Shown: piece by piece, positions 18,785 to 27,963 of the stretch
Position numbering within the stretch: position 1 is the first letter of the stretch
Layout: each line of letters opens with the position of its first letter
Assembly (NCBI GenBank): GCA_014238315.1
Contig: JABABG010000114.1
Location: forward strand, 1 to 40,169
Origin: Alphaproteobacteria bacterium
GTDB lineage: Bacteria > Pseudomonadota > Alphaproteobacteria > JABAAW01
Direction of reading: 5' to 3'
DNA length: 40,169 nt
Position numbers and translations under genes: made by a program
Notes under the pieces: generated by a model
What the model was told of the DNA's origin: nothing
What the model saw: only the letters and a program-made list of their open reading frames with translations
Databases searched by the model: none

Positions 18785-19387
18785 ATGCGGGACATCGCTC
18801 CGCGCATATTGTTAATTGCTTGCGGAGCTCTTGCCCGAGAGGTTTTGGCGATTATCGAACAACGGGCGTTGAAGAATGTTCACCTGACTTGCCTGCCTGC
18901 CAAGCTGCATAACTACCCGAGCAAAATACCTGATGGTGTGCGAGCGAAGATAAACGAGGCGCGCGGTCGTTACGATAAAATTTTAGTCCTCTACGGGGAT
19001 TGTGGCACTGGCGGCATGCTTGATGCTGTTCTACAAGAGGAGGGGGTTGAACGGATTCCTGGTCCGCATTGTTACGCGTTTTTTTCTGGTTTGCAACGTT
19101 TTGCGCAAATTATGGACGACGACCCGACCAAATTTTTCCTTACGGATTTTCTCGCGCGCCATTTTGACAAACTAATAGTTTCGGGCTTTGGTTTAGACCG
19201 CAACCCCCAGATAAAGGAACTTTTATTTGGCAACTACCGCGGAGTTATCTACTTGGCGCAGACGCGCGATGCCGAGCTCGTGGGCTATGCGGAGCGCGCG
19301 GCGGAGAAGCTAGGCTTACCACTTGAGATTATCGAGACGGGCTATGGTGAGCTAGGATCGTTCTTGTCGCCTACGACTTTAGCTTAA
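18785..19387 (+). CDS. DUF1638 domain-containing protein
   Basis: RILLIACGALAREVLAIIEQ...HLTCLPAKLHNYPSKIPDGVRAKINEARGRYDKILVLYGDCGTGGMLDAVLQEEGVERIPGPHCYAFFSG; immediately downstream of the corrinoid gene. Confidence 0.87.
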   Translation: MRDIAPRILLIACGALAREVLAIIEQRALKNVHLTCLPAKLHNYPSKIPDGVRAKINEARGRYDKILVLYGDCGTGGMLDAVLQEEGVERIPGPHCYAFFSGLQRFAQIMDDDPTKFFLTDFLARHFDKLIVSGFGLDRNPQIKELLFGNYRGVIYLAQTRDAELVGYAERAAEKLGLPLEIIETGYGELGSFLSPTTLA

Positions 19388-19471
19388 GAACTTTCAGAAG
19401 ATAACCAGAAGCTCCCCAACGATTCTGGCGATTCTGAGTTATTTTCGCACTTATTTCTCGTTCAGCTTTCT

Positions 19472-20296
19472 TTATTTATGTATAGAGTGCGCGCGCGCTA
19501 TGGTTGAGCAAGCTATCACGGTAGCGAAGATTAGTGATGCTGTTGCGATGATCGGTATTTTTGAGAATTCGAGGAAGTTTTGCGCTTCTCGCACGATTAC
19601 ACCCCAACTTGCGTTTGGCGGCGGCAAGCTGAGCCCGAGGTATGCGAGGGCGGATTCGACGAGTATTGCGAGTGCTACTTGCGTTGAGGCGTGCAATAGC
19701 AGCGGGGTTAGTATGTTGGGTAGGATGTGGCGGCGGACAATTCGCCTATCGCTTGCACCGAGCGCGCGCGCGGCGTTTATGAATGGAGCTCGATATAAAT
19801 TTTTTGCGGCGGCGAATGTCAGGCGTAGGAAGACGGGTATATTTAGCAGGGTTATTGCCACGAGAACGGCGAGCAGCCCTGGCTTATATAGGGCTGTTAT
19901 CAAGAGTGCGGTTAGTATGGCGGGAAATGCGAACAGTATGTCTGCGGCGTTTAGCAAGGCTCGTTGCAAGAATACTTTCGTTGTGCGTGCGGCTATTAGA
20001 CCTAGCGGTATAGCGCATAGCATTGCGAGTGCTACGGCAGAGAAGGCGATTGTCAATGACCAGAATCCTCCACGCAAGATCATGACAAGGTTATCTCTGC
20101 CGTAGTGGTCTGTGCCGAGCCAATGCGCGCTTGAGGGTTGTAGGAATCTCTCTGCGATGGCGATACTCGGCGCGGGACTGATTATGAAGATGCAGGAGGA
20201 TGCGAGTATGATGAGCAGAGCGATGAAGGCTACCTGTGCTTGCTGCGTTGCTTTGTGGCGATAACCTTGTCTTTTTCGCATTACTTTTATTGCCAT
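19472..20296 (-). CDS. Peptide/nickel-type ABC transporter permease (DppC-like)
   Basis: HWLGTDHYGRDNLVMILRGGFWSLTIAF, RALGASDRRIVRRHILPNILTPLLLHASTQVALAILVESALAYLGLSLPPPNASWGVIVREAQ. Confidence 0.93.
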   Translation of the reverse strand: MAIKVMRKRQGYRHKATQQAQVAFIALLIILASSCIFIISPAPSIAIAERFLQPSSAHWLGTDHYGRDNLVMILRGGFWSLTIAFSAVALAMLCAIPLGLIAARTTKVFLQRALLNAADILFAFPAILTALLITALYKPGLLAVLVAITLLNIPVFLRLTFAAAKNLYRAPFINAARALGASDRRIVRRHILPNILTPLLLHASTQVALAILVESALAYLGLSLPPPNASWGVIVREAQNFLEFSKIPIIATASLIFATVIACSTIARAHSIHK

Positions 20297-20313
20297 TAGG
20301 CTTTGTTTGATTT

Positions 20314-21288
20314 TTATAACGCTGGAATTTCGTCGTACGTTGTTCTGCGCGGGTCGAGAATTTTAGCGAGCATTTCTGCGATGGCGTTTGCGAGCAACGT
20401 TAGGGCGGCGAATATGATCGCGAGTGCGAGCACAAGGGGTAAGTCTCGAGCTAGTGCTGCTTTCAGGAATAGGCTACCGAGTCCTGGCAAGGAGAAAACG
20501 CTTTCGATGATGACTGTTCCTGAGATAAGGAACGCGCACTGCATGCCACTGAGAGCCAATATTGGTGCTGCTGCTACGGGCAGGGCTTGTCGTATTAGGA
20601 TTTTATTAGGAGTAAGCCCCTTTGCCCTTGCGGTTGTGATGAAGGGAGCTACGAGTATTTCTCGCATAGCGGCTTCGCTAAAACGAGCGAGTATGGCTAT
20701 TTGCGGTAGCGCGAGCGCGAGGGTTGGTAGTAGCAGGTATCGCGCTTGGCTTAGCCATGATTGTTCTGGGCTCACTCCTCCCGTTGGCAATAGCTGCCAA
20801 TGCACTGCGAATACGAGTATTAGCGCGATTGCGACTAGAAAAGAGGGTAGAGCGATGAATAGCTGCACGAATATGGCGAGGGCTTTGCTCGTAGCGGATG
20901 GCTTTGTCATCCATACTCCGATGGTTGTGCCGAGCACGGACGCGAGCAAGAAGCTTGTCAGCGAGAGGGTTAGGGATATGGGTAGACGTTGCGCGATCAG
21001 AGTTTTTACGGGTAGCCCGTATAGCTCGCTTTTTCCCCAATCGCCCTGCAAGAATGCGTATAGCCAAGCGATGTATCTTTGCGGGAAAGGCTTTTCCAGC
21101 TCTAGCGCTACCCGTATGCTTGCGATAGTCTGCTGGTCGCCCTCAGTTGCGAAGATAGTTCCAGTGATGTCGCCTGGTAGCCAAACGAAGAGAGCAAAAA
21201 GTAGTATTGAGAAGAGCCACAAAAACAGAGCGGTTGGCAAAAGGCATAAGATTGCCAATCGAAATAATGAACGAGAGCTTTCTTGCAT
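20314..21288 (-). CDS. Peptide/nickel-type ABC transporter permease (DppB-like)
   Basis: PFPQRYIAWLYAFLQGDWGKSELYGLPVKTLIAQRLPISLTLSL, FSEAAMREILVAPFITTARAKGLTPNKILIRQALPVAAAPILALSGMQCAFLISGTVIIESVFSLPGLGSLFLKA. Confidence 0.93.
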   Translation of the reverse strand: MQESSRSLFRLAILCLLPTALFLWLFSILLFALFVWLPGDITGTIFATEGDQQTIASIRVALELEKPFPQRYIAWLYAFLQGDWGKSELYGLPVKTLIAQRLPISLTLSLTSFLLASVLGTTIGVWMTKPSATSKALAIFVQLFIALPSFLVAIALILVFAVHWQLLPTGGVSPEQSWLSQARYLLLPTLALALPQIAILARFSEAAMREILVAPFITTARAKGLTPNKILIRQALPVAAAPILALSGMQCAFLISGTVIIESVFSLPGLGSLFLKAALARDLPLVLALAIIFAALTLLANAIAEMLAKILDPRRTTYDEIPAL

Positions 21289-21320
21289 GCGTTATGCGCT
21301 TCTATCATTCATCGAATCAT

Positions 21321-22889
21321 TTACGGGTCGAATCGAGCTTTAGTTAGGTCGTTAGCTTGTATGGGGCTATTTTTCCACAAACCATTTAGACTTTGTATCC
21401 GTACCAAGTTTTTGGGTAGTTGTAATAGGAAGATAGCAGGCAGGTCGTTGTGCAAGTGTTTTTGAGCCTTTTGCCTTAGCCTGCGCCGCGTCTTTGCCGT
21501 ATTTGCTTTTGCTAGCTGCTCCATGATTTTATCGAAGGTAGGGCTATCGTATCCGAAGTAGTAGTCTTTGCGTGTATATATTTCCATGTCGTCTGGTTCG
21601 GTATGCGCTACGATAGTTAGGTCGAATTTTTTTTGTCGAAATACTTCCGATAACCATTGCGCCCACTCGACGGGCTGTATTGTAATTGAAAGTCCGATGT
21701 TAGCCAGCTGCGCTGCGATGATCTCACCGCTACGCCTCGCGTAGGATGGAGGAGGTAGCTTGAGCGTTAGTTTTGGCATATTGTTTTTGTCCCATTTGGC
21801 TTTGTGTAGCAATTCGCGCGCGCGTTGCGGGTCGTATGGATATCCTTTAGCGAGGTCAAGGTAATCTGGCGCGTGAGGAGGATAATGGCTACCGATGGGT
21901 TTAGCTGTATTGAACATCGCGCCAGCGATTAATGCCTCACGGTCGATTGCGATCGCGATTGCTTTGCGCACGCGTAGGTCTTGAAAGAAGGGGTTTTGCA
22001 GGTTCATTGCCAGCAGAGTTTCTCCTTCGGTTGTGCCGCTCTCGACGACGAACCTGCTATCTTTTGCGAGTTTTGCGAGCAATTCTGGTGCTGGAAAGTT
22101 AGGAAAAGCGTCTACTTCTTGCGCGCGCAAGGCTGCTTGCGCGGCGAGCGGCTCTGGCAAGAATCGAAAGAGGATAGTGTCTATTTCAGGCATTGCACCC
22201 CAATAGCTTTTATTTTTTTCTAGCAGCAGGTTTGCTCCGCGCCGCCATGCTTTTATGCGAAAGGGACCTGTTCCGATGGGGTTTGAGTGGTTTGTTTTAG
22301 CCGATTCTCGCTGAACGATCACGGCGTCTCCCCAAGCCATTTTGCTGGGAAAGTTTACATCTGGTTCGCGCAATTTTACGAGCAACTTATGAGACGCAAC
22401 GGGCTCAGCGGCTATGATATTCGTAAAGAGTCGTTTTTGCGCATTCCGACTATCTGGTGCGGTGGCGCGAGTTAAGGAAAAGACGACATCTTGTGCCAGC
22501 AGAGGCTTGCCATCGTGAAACAGCACGTTTTTACGCAAGTTAAATGTAAATTGCTTTGCATCTCTGCTACTTTTCCAGCTTTCAGCTATTGACGGTTGAA
22601 GTTTTCCATACTCGTCGATTCGTGTTAACCCTTCGAAAAGATTTGCATATACGACCTCGTCGATCGCCGCCGCTGCGGCGGCTGTGGGGTCTAGGTGCGG
22701 AGGCTCTAAGGCTACACCGATACGCAAATGCCGCCTTTGCTCCGCAGCGCTTGCGCTAACGACTATGGATTTATGTAGTAAAAGGCTGCTTATGCAAAGC
22801 GACAAGGAGAGCAGCATTATGCAGGCAAGCCTTTGCCTTACGGATACGGATGAGTTTTCAACGAGTTTATGGTTTGTATTATTTTCCAT
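21321..22889 (-). CDS. Peptide ABC transporter substrate-binding protein (DppA/SBP_bac_5)
   Basis: LRIGVALEPPHLDPTAAAAAAIDEVVYANLFEGLTRIDEYGKLQPSIAESWKSSRDAKQFTFNLRKNVLFHDGKPLLAQDVVFSL...GTGPFRIKAWRRGANLLLEKNKSYW; signal peptide. Confidence 0.94.
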   Translation of the reverse strand: MENNTNHKLVENSSVSVRQRLACIMLLSLSLCISSLLLHKSIVVSASAAEQRRHLRIGVALEPPHLDPTAAAAAAIDEVVYANLFEGLTRIDEYGKLQPSIAESWKSSRDAKQFTFNLRKNVLFHDGKPLLAQDVVFSLTRATAPDSRNAQKRLFTNIIAAEPVASHKLLVKLREPDVNFPSKMAWGDAVIVQRESAKTNHSNPIGTGPFRIKAWRRGANLLLEKNKSYWGAMPEIDTILFRFLPEPLAAQAALRAQEVDAFPNFPAPELLAKLAKDSRFVVESGTTEGETLLAMNLQNPFFQDLRVRKAIAIAIDREALIAGAMFNTAKPIGSHYPPHAPDYLDLAKGYPYDPQRARELLHKAKWDKNNMPKLTLKLPPPSYARRSGEIIAAQLANIGLSITIQPVEWAQWLSEVFRQKKFDLTIVAHTEPDDMEIYTRKDYYFGYDSPTFDKIMEQLAKANTAKTRRRLRQKAQKHLHNDLPAIFLLQLPKNLVRIQSLNGLWKNSPIQANDLTKARFDP

Positions 22890-22904
22890 TATCGGCAGAG
22901 TTTT

Positions 22905-23909
22905 CTATTTACACGAACTATGGGCGTTGCGGAAACATTTTATGCCTTTTGTCCCCTCCGCATACCATACGCCTTTGGCGATGGCTCTAGCTAGAGTTTT
23001 GCAAGCGATCCTTTCGCACAACTCGAGCCACTCTGGCGATAGCGATACTTTTGTTTTTTCGCTCGAAACAGCGAATATGATGTCGCCATCGAACAAGGTT
23101 AGCGCTGGGTATATTGCTATGGCTAGCGCGCTTTGGGCGGCAGATGCTATTCTCCGCAACAGCCCTTTTGGCAGAGCACAATTGAAGGCGAGCACGCAAA
23201 GGGTTGTATGCTCGCGTATTCTATTTTGTTTAGGTATGAGTTTTTGCTCTTTTTCTGTGTTTTTTTTCGACTTTTTGGTATTTTTTTTATCTGGTGTCAA
23301 GCCTCCAAACTCTCCGAGTTTTTCGAACTCCCACGCCCTGAGCGCGCTCAGGTTTTCGAATGCTGGTGACCCGAACGAGTTTACGACTGCTAGCGCACTT
23401 ACGGTTAGACCAGATTCTTGTGTGGATGCGCTTCCTATTCCGCCTTTGAAAGGCCCTGCGCGCGCGCCCATTCCGGCGCCGAAGTTTCCGAGTTGGAAGT
23501 TTTTTGTAGCATTTTTGATAGCGCGCTGCCCGAGCATTTTATAATCGATTTGCTCCGATGTTTTTTTATCGTATAGATCAAAGATAGCCGCCGCTGGCAC
23601 GATTGGCACATGCCCTGCCGAAGTTAAGAATCCTTTATTTTTTTTGACGAGCGCGTCCATAGCCCCATCTGCTGCGGCGAGTCCGAAGGCGGAACCTCCG
23701 CAAAGCATTATGGCGTCTATTTTTTCGACCAAACCATCTTGATGCAAGATGTCGGTTTCGCGAGTAGCTGGTGCGCCGCCGCAACAATGTAATGCTGCGA
23801 GTAATGGTTTTTCTCCACAAATTGCCGTAACACCAGTTTGATGAGCATCGTCTTCTGCCTGCCCAACGAAAACACCCTCCACGTCTGTCAACAAATCGAG
23901 TTGCGGCAT
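22905..23909 (-). CDS. P1 family peptidase (S58/DmpA-type)
   Basis: GVFVGQAEDDAHQTGVTAI, DGLVEKIDAIMLCGGSAFGLAAADGAMDAL, VPIVPAAAIFDL, NFGAGMGARAGPFKGGIGSAS, ALAVVNSFGSP, HTTLCVLAFNCALPKGLLRRIASAAQSALAIAIYPALTLFDGDIIFAVSS. Confidence 0.9.
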   Translation of the reverse strand: MPQLDLLTDVEGVFVGQAEDDAHQTGVTAICGEKPLLAALHCCGGAPATRETDILHQDGLVEKIDAIMLCGGSAFGLAAADGAMDALVKKNKGFLTSAGHVPIVPAAAIFDLYDKKTSEQIDYKMLGQRAIKNATKNFQLGNFGAGMGARAGPFKGGIGSASTQESGLTVSALAVVNSFGSPAFENLSALRAWEFEKLGEFGGLTPDKKNTKKSKKNTEKEQKLIPKQNRIREHTTLCVLAFNCALPKGLLRRIASAAQSALAIAIYPALTLFDGDIIFAVSSEKTKVSLSPEWLELCERIACKTLARAIAKGVWYAEGTKGIKCFRNAHSSCK

Positions 23910-23915
23910 ATTTTG

Positions 23916-24704
23916 TTACCGCCTTTGTTGCTGATGGCGTACAACCGCCTGGCGGAATAGGTTTCCTATAACTTGGCTAATGGGCTCTCCGTGTAGCAGA
24001 GCATGTTCTGGATGCCACTGTACGGCGAACAGGAATCCTTTTTCCGTTTGCTCTTTTGTTTTTTCTGCTGCTTTGAAATTGCTCACGGCTTCGATGGTCT
24101 CGTCGGAGCTCACGGCTTCTACGGATAGGTACGGTGCGAGTTTGTCGATGGCTTGCTCGTGCAGAGAGTTCACTTTGTATGTTTTAGGGTCATTGGGTTT
24201 TAGGATTTTTTCCAACCACCCTCCGCTTTTGATGTATATTTCGTGCCGAGGTTTATATGCTTCGTCTGCTGTTTTTGTTTTAGGCGCACGATGCTCTTTA
24301 CTAGGGTTGAGTTTATCGTTTTTGATAGTTCCACCCAACGCGACATTTATTTCTTGCAAGCCTCGGCATACGCCAAATAACGGGATTCCTTTTTCGATAG
24401 CCTTGCGGATTAGAGGTAGTGTTGTGCTATCGCGCGCGCGATCTAGATTTTCGCTCTTTTCGCCTCCTTGCACATTATAGGTACGTGGGTCGATATGCGA
24501 TGGGCTACCGGTTAGAAACAACCCATCGATGCAAGCGAGTATTGCCTCAAGGTCGAGTTTTTCGGCACTGAGTGCGGGCAAGCATAGGGGTATGCAACCC
24601 AGCACAGAGTTTGTGTATGTGAGGTATTTTTCGCCGCAACGGTGAACGGGACGAGATTTTTCGTCTTTAGCCTTACAACAAGGCAGCAAAACGATAGGTT
24701 TCAT
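23916..24704 (-). CDS. Class I glutamine amidotransferase-like gamma-glutamyl hydrolase (PuuD-like)
   Basis: GLFLTGSPSHIDPRTY, GIPLFGVCRGLQEINVALGGTI (nucleophile elbow), HEIYIKSGGWL, VNSLHEQAIDKLAP, LFAVQWHPEHAL. Confidence 0.9.
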   Translation of the reverse strand: MKPIVLLPCCKAKDEKSRPVHRCGEKYLTYTNSVLGCIPLCLPALSAEKLDLEAILACIDGLFLTGSPSHIDPRTYNVQGGEKSENLDRARDSTTLPLIRKAIEKGIPLFGVCRGLQEINVALGGTIKNDKLNPSKEHRAPKTKTADEAYKPRHEIYIKSGGWLEKILKPNDPKTYKVNSLHEQAIDKLAPYLSVEAVSSDETIEAVSNFKAAEKTKEQTEKGFLFAVQWHPEHALLHGEPISQVIGNLFRQAVVRHQQQRR

Positions 24705-24752
24705 GGGATGCTCCGAATGTACTGCCAGCCAAGCTAATCCTACTAGGACAAT

Positions 24753-24808
24753 TCTACCAGCCTAACTCTACCAGCCTAGCTCTACCAGCCTAGCTCTACC
24801 AGCCTAGT
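24753..24808. repeat. 14-bp tandem repeat x4 (TCTACCAGCCTARY)
   Basis: tctaccagcctaac / tctaccagcctagc / tctaccagcctagc / tctaccagcctagt, intergenic. Confidence 0.95.
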
Positions 24809-25018
24809 GTAGAGTTTTTTAAAATTAATTTAGCTACAAGCCTACTATACGACACCGCACTAGTCTGTGTCTTATAGGCATTATATGTAGCTAGCAGACT
24901 GTTGTATAGTTGAACTGGATTTTGATTTTAGTTATCTCCCAGCTTGCGAAACTTGCTCTGTGAGTGCCTCTCGTACAGCGGTTATGAGCATGAGCGTTTT
25001 AGGATTAATGGCTATTAT

Positions 25019-25040
25019 CTATAGAGCTTCTATAGAGCTG
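25019..25040. repeat. 11-bp tandem duplication (CTATAGAGCTK x2) upstream of the small lipoprotein
   Basis: ctatagagctt / ctatagagctg, adjacent copies. Confidence 0.8.
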
Positions 25041-25061
25041 GCTATCGAGGAGGTGGATTAG

Positions 25062-25247
25062 TTGCGTATTATTTTGTTGAGCGTTTTAGCGTTTTGTTTC
25101 TGTTTTTTTGCAGTAGGCTGTGGCGGTTATCAGCCCTTGAGTAGCATCGAGCCTATTTCCTCTAGCCTATGGGCTGAGTTGCAGGCTGATGAGGAAGATC
25201 GAGTGATGGTCATCTTGCCGAGCGACTCTCCTATTGCGGAACAATAA
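25062..25247 (+). CDS. Small putative lipoprotein (61 aa)
   Basis: TTG start with strong SD (aggagg) about 8 nt upstream; signal MRIILLSVLAFCFCFFAVGC with lipobox AVGC. Confidence 0.7.
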   Translation: MRIILLSVLAFCFCFFAVGCGGYQPLSSIEPISSSLWAELQADEEDRVMVILPSDSPIAEQ

Positions 25248-25249
25248 AG

Positions 25250-26476
25250 TTATATTTTTTTGTGCGTTAACTGGTTTTTTTGCGCATTAGCTAGCTTCAG
25301 CCGCAATGCGCTGATTTTGATGAAGCCTTCTGCGTCTTTTTGATCGAAGACTTTATCCGCTTCGAAAGTTGCGTATTCTGGTGAATAGAGACTGTGCGGG
25401 CTATCGCGTCCTAACAAAGTTATGGAGCCTTTGTATAGCTGTAGGCGCACGCGTCCGCTTACGAATTGTTGATTGTGTTCGAACAATTTTTGCAAGGCTT
25501 CTCTTTCTGGCGAGAACCATAGTCCATTATAGATCAGTGCTGCGTATTGTGGCACGAGGCTATCGCGTAGCCGTACGAGCTCGCGGTCTAAGGTTATCGA
25601 TTCGATAGCGCGCCGTGCGAACAACCATATAGTCCCGCCTGGCGTTTCATAGACGCCGCGCGACTTCATCCCGACCTGCCGATTTTCGACGAGGTCGAGT
25701 CTTCCAACTGCATTTTCGCCACCAATTTTGTTTAGTTTTTCGAGGCACTCTCTTGCCGACATTCTTTTTTTATCGATTGCCCGAGGGTTTCCTTTTTCGA
25801 ATTCTATTTCGACGACCTTTGGCTTATCTGGTGCTTCTTGCGGCGAGCAGGTACGCGAATACACGAACTCTGGAGCAGGTTGCGCTGGGTCCTCCAAGAC
25901 TTTTCCCTCTGCGGAGATATGCAACAAGTTAGCGTCAACCGAGAAGGGAGCCTCTCCTTTTTTATCTTTAGGTATGGGTATTTGGTGAGCTTGAGCCCAC
26001 TCGAGCAGAGCCTCGCGCCCTTTGAAGTCCCATATTCGCCATGGGGCTATCACCTGCATATCTGGTTCGATTGCGCGATATGCCATCTCGAATCGAACTT
26101 GGTCGTTTCCTTTTCCGGTCGCTCCGTGCGCTATGGCATCAGCGTTGCATTGTTTAGCGAGCGTGATTTGTTTTTCTGCGATTAGAGGTCGAGCTATGGC
26201 TGTGCCTAGCAAGTATGCGCTTTCGTATAATGCGTTAGCGCGAAACATGGGAGCCACGAAGTTCTGCACGAATTCGTCGCGCAAATCCTGAATGAAGACG
26301 TTTTTAGCACCGAGTTGGTAAGCTTTTTTTTCTGCTAGTGCTGTGTCTTCACCTTGCCCGATGTCTGCTGTGTAGCATATCACTTCGGCTTGGTATTTTT
26401 CTTGTAGCCATCGCAGTATTATTGAGGTATCGAGTCCGCCAGAATAAGCAAGGACGATACGTTTAGGCTTCGGCAT
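25250..26476 (-). CDS. argG: Argininosuccinate synthase
   Basis: [113 protein letters not shown]. Confidence 0.98.
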   Translation of the reverse strand: MPKPKRIVLAYSGGLDTSIILRWLQEKYQAEVICYTADIGQGEDTALAEKKAYQLGAKNVFIQDLRDEFVQNFVAPMFRANALYESAYLLGTAIARPLIAEKQITLAKQCNADAIAHGATGKGNDQVRFEMAYRAIEPDMQVIAPWRIWDFKGREALLEWAQAHQIPIPKDKKGEAPFSVDANLLHISAEGKVLEDPAQPAPEFVYSRTCSPQEAPDKPKVVEIEFEKGNPRAIDKKRMSARECLEKLNKIGGENAVGRLDLVENRQVGMKSRGVYETPGGTIWLFARRAIESITLDRELVRLRDSLVPQYAALIYNGLWFSPEREALQKLFEHNQQFVSGRVRLQLYKGSITLLGRDSPHSLYSPEYATFEADKVFDQKDAEGFIKISALRLKLANAQKNQLTHKKI

Positions 26477-26503
26477 ATTATATTTTTAGAATAACGGAGT
26501 ATT

Positions 26504-27937
26504 TCATATATTCAGGGTTGCGCGATCGAGTAGCCCAATTTCGCTCAGTAGTTCGACGTACGCGGAGATCAATCTTCTCTCTGTGTTGAGGAACTGCACC
26601 TGCGTTTTGATAAATTGCGCTTCTAAGTCGACGGCACGAGTAGGGGTTATATTATTTTGTTTTGCTTTATCCCCCTGCGCGTCTTGATCAATTACCTCGC
26701 GCATTGATGATATCAGCATAGCGTTATTGCGTCCGAAACTTTGTTGAGCAGTGTATTGTGCGCTGAGCGATACGAGATTATTCCAAACATCGGCAATTTT
26801 TTCACGATGTTTACTTGCGAATCGCCCCCTCTCTCTTTCAGCGATATTCGCTTCTGCACGAGCCGTGCTAACGAGTCCCTTCAAGCGAAAAGTATCTGCC
26901 AGTTGCCAATTTATCCGTAATCCTGCGTATGCTAGCAGCTCCTGATTTGATTGGTCGTGGAATCGTTCTGGCAAGGGGTTGTATCTATACCTCCCTTCGG
27001 CGACCATCGAGATTTTTGGCAATCCTTTAGAGCGCGCTTTCAGAATGGAGCTTGTCGAGCTCTGTGCTTTTTGCGTTTCTACTAGATATGCTGGGTTTGC
27101 GCGTTGAGCGATCTGCAGGCTTTCCTCGAACGTCCTAGGGATTAGCTCTAGCGGTAAATCGACCCTTGTTAGCTCGTCGATTTTTGGCAAGAATCGGAAG
27201 GTAGCGACGAAGTTCCCACGGCTTATGTCTAGGTTCTTACGACTTTCCAACAGCGCATTTTGCCCTTGTTGAGTAGCTTGCTGTATGTTCCACTTTTCCC
27301 AAACTGGAATAGTATCGTCGTTGCTGGCTATTTTCTGGCTTTGTTGCCGTATCATTTGTTCGCGCTGCTGTGCTCGGTGTAGCAAAGCACGGTATTGTAG
27401 GTCGATGTATCTTTTTAGAGCCTTTGCGATCAATTTTTGCTCTGCGTCTCGCAGGGCTGCTCGAGCTATATTTACAGCGATTCTTTTTTCGCGCAACTCG
27501 GCTTTTCGCTCGCCACCGTCGGCTATTTTTTGTTCGAGCTCTAGCGAGACATCTGCATACGGGCTAAAGCTAGCGGTGCTTTTTGTTGCATCGTTGTTCG
27601 TACCGACTCTAGCGAATGCCCCACCACCTTCTCCACTCAGCAACATACGCGGCACTGCCTCGTATGATATAGCGGATTTTTGAGCTTTTCGCGCCTGCTT
27701 TAGTTTTTGTTGGTGGGCGAGGATATTTTCGTCTGTTTTGAGAGCGCTTGCCACAGCCCCTCTCCAATCGTAGCTCAGCGAGCTATACTTGCTACTTTGC
27801 GCCTGTGCCAAAGCTGTCGAGAGCATAGAGGCTATGAAGAATATGGTATAGAAGACAAAGCTACAGGATAGTTTATTTACTAATTGCCGCCTTGCTTTTT
27901 TGTTAGCGGTTTTTTCTGCTATGGTATTTTTTTTCAT
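26504..27937 (-). CDS. TolC family outer membrane protein
   Basis: Signal peptide, helical repeats with duplicated pattern (ENILAHQQKLKQARKAQKSAISYEAVPRMLLSGEGGG ... SSILKARSKGLPKISMVAEGRYRYNPLPERFHDQSNQELLAYAGLRINWQLADTFRLKGLVSTARAEANIAERER). Confidence 0.85.
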   Translation of the reverse strand: MKKNTIAEKTANKKARRQLVNKLSCSFVFYTIFFIASMLSTALAQAQSSKYSSLSYDWRGAVASALKTDENILAHQQKLKQARKAQKSAISYEAVPRMLLSGEGGGAFARVGTNNDATKSTASFSPYADVSLELEQKIADGGERKAELREKRIAVNIARAALRDAEQKLIAKALKRYIDLQYRALLHRAQQREQMIRQQSQKIASNDDTIPVWEKWNIQQATQQGQNALLESRKNLDISRGNFVATFRFLPKIDELTRVDLPLELIPRTFEESLQIAQRANPAYLVETQKAQSSTSSILKARSKGLPKISMVAEGRYRYNPLPERFHDQSNQELLAYAGLRINWQLADTFRLKGLVSTARAEANIAERERGRFASKHREKIADVWNNLVSLSAQYTAQQSFGRNNAMLISSMREVIDQDAQGDKAKQNNITPTRAVDLEAQFIKTQVQFLNTERRLISAYVELLSEIGLLDRATLNI

Positions 27938-27963
27938 AGTTCACCTATTACTATTTTTCGCTA

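Noticed and set aside
19500-20105. 201-aa plus-strand ORF
   Set aside because: Antisense to the DppC-like permease; composition typical of shadow frames.
20303-21343. 346-aa plus-strand ORF
   Set aside because: Lies antisense to the well-supported DppB-like permease; low-complexity Ala/Ser/Arg composition, no recognisable domain; shadow ORF.
22684-23544. 286-aa plus-strand ORF
   Set aside because: Antisense to the DppA start and the P1 peptidase, both clearly coding by conserved motifs.
24709-25061. Possible small RNA or tRNA in the 350-bp intergenic region
   Set aside because: No cloverleaf or CCA-type arrangement could be built by eye; only tandem repeats and AT-rich promoter-like DNA were seen.
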